Part shown: one piece after another, positions 1-6,719 of the stretch | How positions within the stretch are numbered: position 1 is the first letter of the stretch | Layout: each line of letters opens with the position of its first letter | NCBI GenBank assembly: GCA_937967955.1 | Contig: CALBUB010000021.1 | Coordinates: 1-12,206 of the forward strand | Source of the DNA: an uncultured Bacillota bacterium | GTDB taxonomy: Bacteria > Bacillota > Clostridia > Tissierellales > Tepidimicrobiaceae | Length of the DNA: 12,206 nt | Direction: 5' to 3' | Position numbers and translations under genes: made by a program | The notes under the pieces: model-generated | The model's input: the letters and a program-made list of their open reading frames with translations, nothing else | Told to the model about the DNA's origin: nothing | Databases searched by the model: none

Positions 1-26
1 ATTTACCTAAAATAAGGAAAACAAAT

Positions 27-33
27 GGAGGTG
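27..33 (+). promoter_or_regulatory. Ribosome binding site of the M20 amidohydrolase
   Basis: GGAGGTG lies four bases before the ATG at position 38 and supports that start. The promoter lies outside the window or in the first 26 bases, where no clear -35/-10 pair is seen. Confidence 0.75.
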
Positions 34-37
34 CTAT

Positions 38-1207
38 ATGAGAGAAAAAGTATTAGAAATAATAAAGGAGATTAAGGCTGAATTAATACAGCTTAACGAA
101 TACATTTATAATAATCCTGAACTAGGCTATGAAGAATTTAAGTCCTCAAAGGCCCATATGGCTCTACTTAAAAAACACAACTTCCATGTTATAGAAGGTT
201 ACTTAGGCATGGAAACTGCCTTTAGGGCTGAATATAAGGGGAAAAAGGAAGGCCCTACCATTGCCTACTTGGCAGAATACGATGCCCTGCCAGAGATAGG
301 CCATGGTTGTGGTCATAATCTGTTGGGAACAGTAAGTACAGGGGCAGGTATTGTATTGAGTAAGTTTGTAGACCAAATAGGAGGCAGGGTAGTAGTTTTT
401 GGTACACCAGCAGAGGAAACCAGCGGTGCAAAGGTGGTTATGGTTGAAAAGGGGGCCTTTGAGGATGTAGATGTGGCTATGATGGCCCATCCAGATGCAG
501 AATTTTACCAAAGTGGCAGCTCCTTGGCCTTAGAAGCTATACAGTTTACCTTTAGGGGTAAAACGGCCCACGCAGCCTCCTCACCAGAAAAGGGCATAAA
601 TGCATTAGATGCAGTAATCCAAACTTTTAACTCTATAAATGCCCTAAGAGAGCATATACTTCCTACAGCCAAAATCCATGGGGTTATCATTGAAGGAGGA
701 AAGGCTGCTAATATAGTACCTGATTTAGCCATTGCCCAATTTTATATTAGGGCAACTACTAAAAAGTATTTAAAGGAGTTAAGTGAAAAGGTTAAAAACT
801 GTGCCAGAGGAGCTAGTTTAGCTACTGGAGCTAAACTAGAAATTACAAACTATGAAGCTTCTTATGATAATATGGTTACCAATAAAACCTTATCAAAGAT
901 ATATAATGAAAACTTAAAAAGCTTGGGAGTAGAGGACTGTGAAAAGGTAAGGAAGACTTCAGGTTCCTTAGATATGGGGAATGTAAGCCATGTGTGTCCT
1001 GCTATACATCCATATTTTGGCATAGCCAGAGGAACAGGCATAGCTCCTCACACAAGGGAATTAGCTGCAGCCACATTGACTGATGAAGCCCATGATAGCA
1101 TGGTAAAGACAATAGGAGCATTAGTATTAACTGGCATAGATGTGATAGTAGATAAGGAGCTGTTAAAGGCTATTAAAGATGAATTTAATAGCAATGAGGA
1201 CAAATAA
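38..1207 (+). CDS. M20 family metallo-amidohydrolase (M20D, ACY1L2/AbgB-like)
   Basis: The 389-residue protein has the M20D layout: a catalytic zinc domain interrupted by a dimerisation 'lid' domain (about residues 170-280). Visible metal and catalytic motifs are HGCGHN at 89-94 (C91 and H93 are likely ligands), the PAEE motif at 124-127 with tandem glutamates, H151 in AHPDAE, and a C-terminal H338 in APHTR. GKTAHAASSP at 174-183 is typical of the start of the lid domain. Family members hydrolyse amide bonds of N-acyl amino acids or small dipeptide-like substrates in the cytoplasm. YDALPEIGHGCGHN resembles the ACY1L2/AbgB branch (p-aminobenzoyl-glutamate or dipeptide hydrolases), but the substrate cannot be read from sequence. 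There is no signal peptide. The gene is followed by its own terminator and looks unlinked to the downstream sigma operon. Confidence 0.9.
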   Translation: MREKVLEIIKEIKAELIQLNEYIYNNPELGYEEFKSSKAHMALLKKHNFHVIEGYLGMETAFRAEYKGKKEGPTIAYLAEYDALPEIGHGCGHNLLGTVSTGAGIVLSKFVDQIGGRVVVFGTPAEETSGAKVVMVEKGAFEDVDVAMMAHPDAEFYQSGSSLALEAIQFTFRGKTAHAASSPEKGINALDAVIQTFNSINALREHILPTAKIHGVIIEGGKAANIVPDLAIAQFYIRATTKKYLKELSEKVKNCARGASLATGAKLEITNYEASYDNMVTNKTLSKIYNENLKSLGVEDCEKVRKTSGSLDMGNVSHVCPAIHPYFGIARGTGIAPHTRELAAATLTDEAHDSMVKTIGALVLTGIDVIVDKELLKAIKDEFNSNEDK

Positions 1208-1220
1208 TAAGGAAATTAGG

Positions 1221-1260
1221 ATGCATGGTTCCTATATTTAGAGGGGCCATGTATTTTTTT
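1221..1260 (+). terminator. Rho-independent terminator after the M20 gene
   Basis: The 12-bp arms 1221-1232 and 1243-1254 pair fully if G-T wobbles are allowed, with a 10-base loop, and run directly into seven T residues (1254-1260). It begins 13 bases after the stop codon and separates this gene from the sigma operon. Confidence 0.85.
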
Positions 1261-1277
1261 ATAAAATTTTTATTTAC

Positions 1278-1306
1278 GGGAACTTTTTAGCCCCCATATC
1301 CATCTA
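1278..1306 (+). promoter_or_regulatory. Predicted ECF-type promoter of sigma/anti-sigma module 1
   Basis: GGGAAC (1278-1283), followed by a T-run, resembles an ECF -35 element with its AAC core. After a 17-base spacer comes CATCTA (1301-1306), close to the common ECF -10 form CGTCTA. Transcription would start near 1313, giving a very short leader before the ribosome binding site at 1316-1322. The likely reader is the downstream sigma factor itself (autoregulation); this is inference from the usual behaviour of ECF operons. Confidence 0.6.
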
Positions 1307-1327
1307 ATTAGTAGAGGGGAGGATGGA

Positions 1328-1837
1328 ATGAAGACTATAGACTTAGAAAATAAACAGCTTGTAAACAAAATAAAAAAGGGACAGCTCCAATTTCTAGTCC
1401 AGTGGCTTGAGGACAATAAGGATAAATTATATAAAATTTCCTGGTCTTATCTATATAATCATGCAGACATAGAAGATGTATTCCAAGATACCTTAATTAA
1501 AGTATATGAAAATATACATACACTGAAAAATCCAAATTATTTTGAAAGCTGGTATATAAGCATATTGCTAAATGAGTGTAGAAAAAAGCTAAGGGAAAAC
1601 AAAAAAGAAGTTTTAAAGGAAAATGTAGAAAATGATGAATACCACATAGATCAATACGATTTTTTTCAAGAACTCAATTCTATAGATGATATATACAAGG
1701 AAGTAATAGTGCTAAAGTACATATCTGGCTATACCCAGGAGGAAATATCAAATATTCTAGATATTCCAATAGGGACTGTAAAATCAAGACTTTATAGAGG
1801 CCTTAGAGAGCTTAGAAAACTGATAAAGGAGGTGTAG
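1328..1837 (+). CDS. ECF-type RNA polymerase sigma factor (module 1)
   Basis: This 169-residue protein has the two-domain layout of extracytoplasmic-function sigma factors. Region 2 spans about 24-92, with the core-binding and -10 recognition helices around YNHADIEDVFQDTLIKVYEN. Region 4 spans about 115-166, with the helix-turn-helix at 135-158 (YTQEEISNILDIPIGTVKSR) that reads the -35 element. No region 1 or 3 is present, as expected for ECF factors. The start ATG is preceded by GGGGAGG at 1316-1322. The gene ends two bases before the TTG start of a membrane anti-sigma protein, the standard sigma/anti-sigma arrangement. In B. subtilis and clostridia, ECF factors with DUF4179 partners respond to cell-envelope stress; the exact signal here is unknown. 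A predicted ECF promoter upstream suggests positive autoregulation. Confidence 0.93.
   Translation: MKTIDLENKQLVNKIKKGQLQFLVQWLEDNKDKLYKISWSYLYNHADIEDVFQDTLIKVYENIHTLKNPNYFESWYISILLNECRKKLRENKKEVLKENVENDEYHIDQYDFFQELNSIDDIYKEVIVLKYISGYTQEEISNILDIPIGTVKSRLYRGLRELRKLIKEV
1825..1834 (+). promoter_or_regulatory. Ribosome binding site supporting the TTG start of anti-sigma 1
   Basis: AAAGGAGGTG overlaps the end of the sigma gene. Its GGAGG core ends seven bases before the TTG at 1840. No ATG or GTG occurs at a suitable distance, so TTG is the chosen start. Confidence 0.75.
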
Positions 1838-1839
1838 CA

Positions 1840-3447
1840 TTGGGCTGTAATATTATTAAAGACAAACTTCTAGATTATATAGATGGCAATTTAAACAAGG
1901 AGGAAGAAAGAAAAATAAAAGAGCATTTAAGTGCTTGTGCAGAATGCTATAAGGAATATATGGAACTAAAGTCAACAATTGCTTATATAAAGGATGGAGC
2001 TAATATAATAGATACAAGTAAAGAACTAACTTTAAGTCCCAAAATGGTAAAGAAAAAAGCTGTCAGAAGCTTTACAAGAACTGGCTTAATAGCAGTCATA
2101 CTATCCCTAATGTTAGTAGCAACTGTATTTGCTACAGAGATATTCGATTTTATGAAATGGTGGAAAAAGAGCAGTGAAAGGCAAATATCAGCTTGGGAAA
2201 AGCTTATAGAAAATGGAGTAGGCCAGAAGCTAAATATATCAGTAACAGACCAGAATATTAGGGTTACTGCAGAAGGGGTAATTGCTGATGATTTTAATAC
2301 TATTATTCTTCTGAAGATAGAGGACTTAGAAGGAAATATCAGGTTTGTTCCAGGAAGAGACACAGCCAATAATGCTCCATTAGCAGTAGGTGGAGATATA
2401 AAAAGAATATATGAAGAAATTTCCTTTCCCTTATCAGCAAACTATTCCCCCCTTTATGTAGAAGATGAAAATACTGTTAAACTGATGGTATATACTTTTC
2501 CTATGAGTAAAGATGAGGGAAAGATAGAAATATATATAAATGAACTTATGAGTTTCATAAATGAAAGTAAAGAATCTCAAGTAAGGGTAGCGGGAAATTG
2601 GAATATGACCATACCAGCTAAAAAGCTTAAATCTAAAATCTATCTTGTAGATGAAGAAATAGACCTAGGTGGAAATGAACTGACTATAGAGAGAATAACC
2701 ATAGCACCTACAACTACAAGAATACACTATAAGCTACAAGTATATGATGAAGAAAATAGGCGTTTTATTGATGACATAAGCTTTTTAGTAAAGTGTGGAA
2801 GGAAGACTTATGGCAGGTCAGAACTAAGTCGTGGGGGAGCTATGGAATATAAAAGCTTTGGAGTTGTTCGTAGGGAGTTCGATATTGAAAGCCTTTATCT
2901 GGAGGAACCAAAGGAAATTGCTTTAATAGTAAATACCTGTAGATATACTAGCCGAGGCCAGAAAAAATATCATATAGACTGGGACAATCTGCCACAAGTT
3001 ATAGAATATGACAACAGCAAGATCACCATTGAAGATATAAAATATAATGAGGACAGTGCAGAAATAATAATTAAGGAAGATGATAGAAAGGATAGGAAAT
3101 ATATAAGGTCAAATATATATTTAAAAATAAAGGATGTAATTAAAGAAATACATGACGGAGCTGAGTACACTTATAGAGATGAATATCTATTCTATGGAAA
3201 TCCTATAGAATATGAAATAAGGGATTCCAAGGGTAAGGTAAAGGATGAAGAAAATATCAGCTGGACGGATGAAATGTACGTCTTTGCCTTTAAACAAAAA
3301 ATAACTTTAAGTCCAGAAGATTTTAGGAGACAGGGTTTATCTGTGGAAGATTTTAAAGAATATCTAATACCTGATGAACTATATATAGATGGGCAGGAAT
3401 ATATAGAGTTTCCAAATATAAAAGTAAATATTAAATTAGACAAATAA
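1840..3447 (+). CDS. Membrane anti-sigma factor with zinc ZAS head, DUF4179-like and DUF5643-like regions
   Basis: The 535-residue protein starts with a cytoplasmic zinc-binding anti-sigma (zf-HC2) head carrying H29-x3-C33-x2-C36, in the sequence HLSACAEC. One membrane segment follows at about 81-98 (GLIAVILSLMLVATVFA). The rest, over 400 residues, should be outside the cell. Its beginning, up to about residue 165, resembles DUF4179. A later part, from about 262 to 350 (around VDEEIDLGGNELTIERITIAP), resembles DUF5643; these are family-level impressions, not searches. The expected role is to hold the upstream sigma factor at the membrane and release it when the outer region senses a signal, probably envelope-related. 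The start is TTG, two bases after the sigma stop codon, with a strong ribosome binding site. The outer part is unusually long compared with simple ZAS anti-sigma factors. The stop codon lies within a terminator hairpin. Confidence 0.85.
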   Translation: MGCNIIKDKLLDYIDGNLNKEEERKIKEHLSACAECYKEYMELKSTIAYIKDGANIIDTSKELTLSPKMVKKKAVRSFTRTGLIAVILSLMLVATVFATEIFDFMKWWKKSSERQISAWEKLIENGVGQKLNISVTDQNIRVTAEGVIADDFNTIILLKIEDLEGNIRFVPGRDTANNAPLAVGGDIKRIYEEISFPLSANYSPLYVEDENTVKLMVYTFPMSKDEGKIEIYINELMSFINESKESQVRVAGNWNMTIPAKKLKSKIYLVDEEIDLGGNELTIERITIAPTTTRIHYKLQVYDEENRRFIDDISFLVKCGRKTYGRSELSRGGAMEYKSFGVVRREFDIESLYLEEPKEIALIVNTCRYTSRGQKKYHIDWDNLPQVIEYDNSKITIEDIKYNEDSAEIIIKEDDRKDRKYIRSNIYLKIKDVIKEIHDGAEYTYRDEYLFYGNPIEYEIRDSKGKVKDEENISWTDEMYVFAFKQKITLSPEDFRRQGLSVEDFKEYLIPDELYIDGQEYIEFPNIKVNIKLDK

Positions 3448-3473
3448 GACAGAGGAATTGGTCCCTCTGTCTT
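3446..3473. terminator. Shared bidirectional terminator between the two convergent sigma modules
   Basis: The 10-bp arms AAGACAGAGG (3446-3455) and CCTCTGTCTT (3464-3473) form a perfect stem with an 8-base loop. The left arm overlaps the anti-sigma 1 stop codon; the right arm ends one base from the stop codon of the opposing gene (3475-3477). T-tracts on either side are short and interrupted, so efficiency is uncertain. Position and symmetry fit a terminator serving both strands. Confidence 0.7.
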
Positions 3474-3474
3474 T

Positions 3475-4641
3475 CTAATTAAAGTATACTTCATCGATTA
3501 TTATATCTACATATTCCCTTCTAATAGCAGGAGTATAGTAGATACCGTAAGTTATTAAGCCATTTTCCTGCCTATCATTTTCCAATTCTATATAAGCCTT
3601 ATATACAGGTTGAAAATTTTCGCTATAGGGAGTTATATAGTATTCCAACTCTATTTTAACAATATCCTCCCGGCTTATATTTTCATCATAGGGGACTGTA
3701 GTTAGATAGTCGCCCTTTAGGATGTTAGAAATAGCTTCCTCTACAGGGATTATTGGATAATCTCCAATCTTTTCGTACTCATAAATTGAGGGTAAATGGA
3801 TTACATGAAGGCCATTGGTTTCTTCGGAAAAGCCAAAACTAGCCCTGTTAAAGCTATAGTTTAGTATCTTTTCTTGGTCGGTGCCCTTTTTATCATATAC
3901 ATAGTGGCTGTAACTTTTATCCCCATCAAAGGAGTAATCAAAGACTACCTCAAATTCAGGTTCTTTAAAATTAAACAGCTCCTCATATAGCTGGTAATAG
4001 TACTTTAGATAGTAAACTTGTCTTTGGTACTCATCTTTTATATTTGTATCTGGCAGTTTTACTGGTTCATCCCAATAAATGGAAGCAGATAGGTCAGGCC
4101 ATACACTTATAGAAATACCCTTGTCACATTTATAGGAAGCATAAAAGCCATCTGCTTCTAATATGTTTACTCCTAAGGTTTTGGCTATATTTTCAGCTAA
4201 CTTATCCTTTTCTTCTCTGGGAATATAATCATCCAGCTCCATAGGCTCAGTTGGTAAATGGTTTTTAAATACTGGGAGGGTATTTATTTTCATATCCTTT
4301 GACCAAGGGTTGTTAGTTATTAACTCTTCTCTATTGTATAGCATGATGCCATGATATCCCATTCCATCAGGAGAAAACTTAAACTGGATTTTAGGTAAAT
4401 TTTCATCTATAACTGGGGGAGGGGATTCATATTCTACATTAGGTGAGTAGTCTTTTTTGTCCATATATGTTCTTATAAAGAAGGAGGATATAACAATTAC
4501 AATGCTTGCTGCAATAGCTGAAAGTCTGCCTATACTTATGCTTTTCCCTTTTTTATTTTCCAATATGTTTTTTAGCATTCTCTCCTTCTGCTCTTCATCT
4601 GGTTTTATGTATTCCAAAGCAGTTTTGATCTTATTATCCAT
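3475..4641 (-). CDS. Single-pass membrane protein, probable anti-sigma factor of module 2
   Basis: I do not recognise a named family for this 388-residue protein. The first 36 residues are cytoplasmic and charged, with a PDEEQKERMLKNIL stretch (14-27) like the N-terminal heads of several Firmicutes anti-sigma proteins. One membrane segment lies at about 38-57. A proline-rich linker (ESPPPVIDENLP) leads to a large, acidic, aromatic-rich outer region, including a tyrosine-dense stretch around 210-223. There is no H-x3-C-x2-C zinc motif. Its ATG overlaps the last eight bases of the upstream sigma gene, and its AGGAGGT site lies inside that gene, so the two are translationally coupled. This arrangement is the main reason to infer an anti-sigma role. 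The outer region could be the sensor. It could instead be a sigma-controlled membrane effector. Confidence 0.75.
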   Translation of the reverse strand: MDNKIKTALEYIKPDEEQKERMLKNILENKKGKSISIGRLSAIAASIVIVISSFFIRTYMDKKDYSPNVEYESPPPVIDENLPKIQFKFSPDGMGYHGIMLYNREELITNNPWSKDMKINTLPVFKNHLPTEPMELDDYIPREEKDKLAENIAKTLGVNILEADGFYASYKCDKGISISVWPDLSASIYWDEPVKLPDTNIKDEYQRQVYYLKYYYQLYEELFNFKEPEFEVVFDYSFDGDKSYSHYVYDKKGTDQEKILNYSFNRASFGFSEETNGLHVIHLPSIYEYEKIGDYPIIPVEEAISNILKGDYLTTVPYDENISREDIVKIELEYYITPYSENFQPVYKAYIELENDRQENGLITYGIYYTPAIRREYVDIIIDEVYFN

Positions 4642-5125
4642 TTTCCATACCTCCTAGGCTTTTTTTGAGTAGCTTTCTACCTCGATACAGCCAAGATCTT
4701 ATGGTTGACTCCTTTACACCGAGAGTTCTTGAAATCTCCACACTAGAATAGCCTTCGTAATAATAGAGATAGATTACCGTTTTGTATTTTGTCGGCAAGG
4801 ATAAAACCTCTTCTAGTATTTCAAATTCATAGGTATCCATGTGTTTGAAAGCCTTTATGTGCTCTTCATAATTGCTCCTTTTACTTCTGAACCAATGCTT
4901 TAAGTTGTTTTTGCAGACATTAGAAGCAGTAACTATTAACCAAGCCTTTTCGTGGGCTTCATCCTTGAAGGCTATATTGCTATTTATTAGCTTTAAAAAA
5001 GTAGTTTGAACTGCATCCTCTGCTTCTTGTTTATTTTTCATAAACATAAAACAGACTCTATATACTGTGTCTACATGCCTATTGTATATATCTTCAATAT
5101 CTATTTCTTTTAAGTTACCTGGCAT
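4634..5125 (-). CDS. ECF-type RNA polymerase sigma factor (module 2)
   Basis: Counted from the chosen start, the protein has 163 residues. Region 2 spans about 12-81 (YNRHVDTVYRVCFMFMKNKQ and then EAEDAVQTTFLKL). Region 4 spans about 103-156, with the helix-turn-helix in GYSSVEISRTLGVKESTIRSW. An in-frame start ten codons upstream (5155) is less likely, because GGAGGTGG at 5130-5137 sits at ideal distance from the ATG at 5125 and would lie inside the longer frame. The predicted promoter -10 element also overlaps the 5155 start. The gene overlaps its downstream membrane partner by eight bases. Its region 4 differs clearly from that of the first sigma factor in this window, so the two should read different promoters. 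The inducing signal is unknown. Confidence 0.92.
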   Translation of the reverse strand: MPGNLKEIDIEDIYNRHVDTVYRVCFMFMKNKQEAEDAVQTTFLKLINSNIAFKDEAHEKAWLIVTASNVCKNNLKHWFRSKRSNYEEHIKAFKHMDTYEFEILEEVLSLPTKYKTVIYLYYYEGYSSVEISRTLGVKESTIRSWLYRGRKLLKKSLGGMENG

Positions 5126-5129
5126 TTTT

Positions 5130-5137
5130 CCACCTCC
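5130..5137 (-). promoter_or_regulatory. Ribosome binding site deciding the sigma 2 start
   Basis: On the minus strand this reads GGAGGTGG, four bases before the ATG at 5125. It rules against the longer frame that begins at 5155. Confidence 0.8.
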
Positions 5138-5154
5138 TATATAGAAAACAATCA

Positions 5155-5182
5155 AAGACGGAAAAGTGTTGCAGCAGTTTTA
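5155..5182 (-). promoter_or_regulatory. Predicted ECF-type promoter of sigma module 2
   Basis: On the minus strand TAAAAC (5182-5177), a 16-base spacer, and CGTCTT (5160-5155) match the general ECF pattern TGAAAC-N16-CGTCTA. Transcription would start near 5148, just before the ribosome binding site. A TATAAT at 5191-5186 on the same strand could be a second, sigma-A promoter, but its -35 (TCAACT, 17 bases upstream) is poor. Confidence 0.55.
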
Positions 5183-5210
5183 AGTATTATATCAATTTTT
5201 TGTATATCAG

Positions 5211-5239
5211 TTGATACTACTGACCATTTATTTTATGAA
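5211..5239 (+). promoter_or_regulatory. Candidate sigma-A promoter of the glyoxalase gene
   Basis: TTGATA (5211-5216), a 17-base spacer and TATGAA (5234-5239) form a plausible vegetative promoter facing away from sigma module 2. The leader would be about 70 bases long, with no clear structure in it. Confidence 0.4.
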
Positions 5240-5317
5240 ATAGTAATCTAATCAGTTTAAATTACCAGTTTTGGGGAACAAATAAAATGATTAATAAATA
5301 AAGGGGAGGAAATCATT

Positions 5318-5701
5318 ATGAAATACAAAATGCTACATACTTGCATAAGAGTAATGGATTTAGAGAAGAGCTTAAAGTTTTATAAAGAAGCTTTAGGATT
5401 TAGAGAAACAAGAAGAAAAGACTTTCCAGAGCATGAATTCACTTTGGTTTATTTAAGCGATGAAGATGGAAAGTATGAATTGGAACTAACCTACAACTAC
5501 AATCCAGAAAAGCCTTATGAAATAGGCAATGGATTTAGCCATATAGCAGTTGCTGTAGATGACCTAGAAGCATCCCACAAAAGGCATAAGGAGATGGGCT
5601 ATAAGGTTACAGACCTTATGGGACTTCCAGGAGACCCACCAAGGTATTACTTCATAACAGACCCAGATGGATACGACATAGAAGTGATAAGGGCAGAATA
5701 A
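5318..5701 (+). CDS. gloA: Glyoxalase I (lactoylglutathione lyase family, VOC fold)
   Basis: This 127-residue protein follows bacterial glyoxalase I end to end. The four expected metal ligands are all present: H7 (in LHTCIRV), E56 (in ELELTYN), H75 (in FSHIAVAV) and E122 (in GYDIEVI), matching H5, E56, H74 and E122 of the E. coli enzyme. The short form, lacking the extra loops of zinc-dependent versions, suggests the nickel/cobalt type. The family converts the hemithioacetal of methylglyoxal and a thiol into the S-lactoyl thioester, detoxifying methylglyoxal in the cytoplasm. Many low-GC Gram-positive anaerobes lack glutathione, so the natural thiol may be another one. The start ATG has AGGGGAGGA at 5302-5310. 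The gene stands alone and converges with another VOC gene. A related VOC function acting on a different substrate cannot be excluded. Confidence 0.85.
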   Translation: MKYKMLHTCIRVMDLEKSLKFYKEALGFRETRRKDFPEHEFTLVYLSDEDGKYELELTYNYNPEKPYEIGNGFSHIAVAVDDLEASHKRHKEMGYKVTDLMGLPGDPPRYYFITDPDGYDIEVIRAE

Positions 5702-5724
5702 TAGGCGACTTTTGGTCGCCTATT
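5700..5724. terminator. Shared bidirectional terminator between the two VOC genes
   Basis: AATAGGCGAC (5700-5709) and GTCGCCTATT (5715-5724) form a perfect 10-bp stem with a 5-base loop. Each arm overlaps the stop codon of one of the two convergent genes, which are only 22 bases apart. The tails are T/A-rich on both strands (TTTATATT on plus) but not uninterrupted T-runs. Confidence 0.75.
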
Positions 5725-6578
5725 TATATTATTAGGTGTATTTCGTTTTCTGATGGGTCTTTAGTAATATAGTTTCCATTTTCAAGTTTTACTTCATAGC
5801 CAAGTCTAGTTAGATTATCCACCGTATCCTTCCTTGTGTTTTCATCTGGAAGCTTTATTGTAAAGTATTTCATGCCTACGCTGTTTTTTGATGGAGGGGG
5901 TGCACCTATGCCATTCCACACGTTGAAGGCTATGTGGTGATGGTAATTTCCTGAGGAAATAAAGGTAGCCTGTTTAGGCATTCTAGCAACTACATTAAAG
6001 CCTAATCCATCTACATAGAATCTTTCTGCTTCTTCTAGGTTAGATACGTGAAGGTGTATATGGCCAATTATGGTCTCTTCAGGGATTCCATCCCAAACTT
6101 CATCTTTAGCTTCCTCCATGAGCTCCCTAAGATATAAGGGTTTTGTTACCATGTTTACTGTACTCCCATCCCACTGCCAAGTAGTATAAGGGGTGTCTGC
6201 ATATACTTCTATGCCATTATCATCCACATCCTGAAGATATAGGGCTTCGCTAACTCCATGATGGGAAGCTCCAATTATGGGATAATTGGTTTCCTTTAGG
6301 TGTTTTATGAATTTGCCTAGTTCCTTTCTGTTGGGAAGAAGTAAGGCAAAGTGATATAATCCTGTTCTTCTTAGTTCTTTAGGTTTTATATCCTCTGGTT
6401 GTTCTAAGGTTATTATGAGATTTATACCATCTGCTGTTAATATGGCTTTTCTATCTTCCAAATGGAGGACTTTAAACCCCATTACCTCTTTGTAGAATTT
6501 CAAGGATCTATTTAAATCTTCTATTTTCAAAGCCACTTGGCTTACGTACTTATTGGGACTTCTATGAAATTTTGACAT
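5724..6578 (-). CDS. CatE-like two-domain VOC protein (extradiol dioxygenase family)
   Basis: Two VOC modules are visible in this 284-residue protein (numbering here counts from the chosen ATG). The first runs from about 10 to 130 (VALKIEDLNRSLKFYKEVMGF, ending in NGIEVYAD). The second begins at GHIHLHVSNLEEAERFY (about 172). The second module carries the His-His-Glu set typical of type I extradiol dioxygenases: H173, H215 (in HHHIAFNVW) and E279 (in NEIHLII). Length and order match Bacillus CatE (YfiE), annotated as catechol 2,3-dioxygenase, which opens catechol rings using O2. A GTG three codons upstream (6587) is possible, but AAGGTGG at 6584-6590 fits the ATG at 6578 and overlaps that GTG. 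If the host is a strict anaerobe, an O2-dependent reaction is doubtful, so another VOC chemistry (isomerase, thiol adduct handling) is possible. Confidence 0.8.
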   Translation of the reverse strand: MSKFHRSPNKYVSQVALKIEDLNRSLKFYKEVMGFKVLHLEDRKAILTADGINLIITLEQPEDIKPKELRRTGLYHFALLLPNRKELGKFIKHLKETNYPIIGASHHGVSEALYLQDVDDNGIEVYADTPYTTWQWDGSTVNMVTKPLYLRELMEEAKDEVWDGIPEETIIGHIHLHVSNLEEAERFYVDGLGFNVVARMPKQATFISSGNYHHHIAFNVWNGIGAPPPSKNSVGMKYFTIKLPDENTRKDTVDNLTRLGYEVKLENGNYITKDPSENEIHLII

Positions 6579-6583
6579 ATTAA

Positions 6584-6590
6584 CCACCTT
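6584..6590 (-). promoter_or_regulatory. Ribosome binding site deciding the CatE-like start
   Basis: AAGGTGG on the minus strand ends five bases before the ATG at 6578. It overlaps the alternative GTG codon at 6587, which makes the ATG the better start. Confidence 0.65.
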
Positions 6591-6719
6591 TTAGAGTATT
6601 TGATATATTTATAATATATTTACCCATATTTGTAGGAATTAATTTTATATATGAAAATTGGAAAATATGCTATAATTATTACTATATCTATATGAGCAAA
6701 TTAAAAGGAGGAGCTTTGG
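6591..6719. promoter_or_regulatory. Divergent promoter region, CatE-like gene and PH-azlCD operon
   Basis: This AT-rich gap separates two divergent genes. On the plus strand TGCTATAAT (6668-6676) is a good extended -10 element; the -35 position holds nothing close to TTGACA. The leader from about 6683 is too short for a T-box or a riboswitch. On the minus strand several TATA-like stretches (around 6602-6620) could serve as a -10, but no convincing -35 is seen. Confidence 0.5.

Noticed and set aside
1221..1260. Insertion-sequence end or inverted repeat of a mobile element
   Set aside because: The inverted repeat is a single hairpin followed by a T-run right after a stop codon, has no partner copy in the window and no transposase nearby; it is a terminator.
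1983..2369. Minus-strand open frame inside anti-sigma 1
   Set aside because: It is antisense to a gene with clear domains, has no recognisable motif, and mirrors its codons.
6677..6719. T-box or other amino-acid-responsive leader for azlCD
   Set aside because: Only about 40 bases separate the -10 element from the first start codon, which is far too short.
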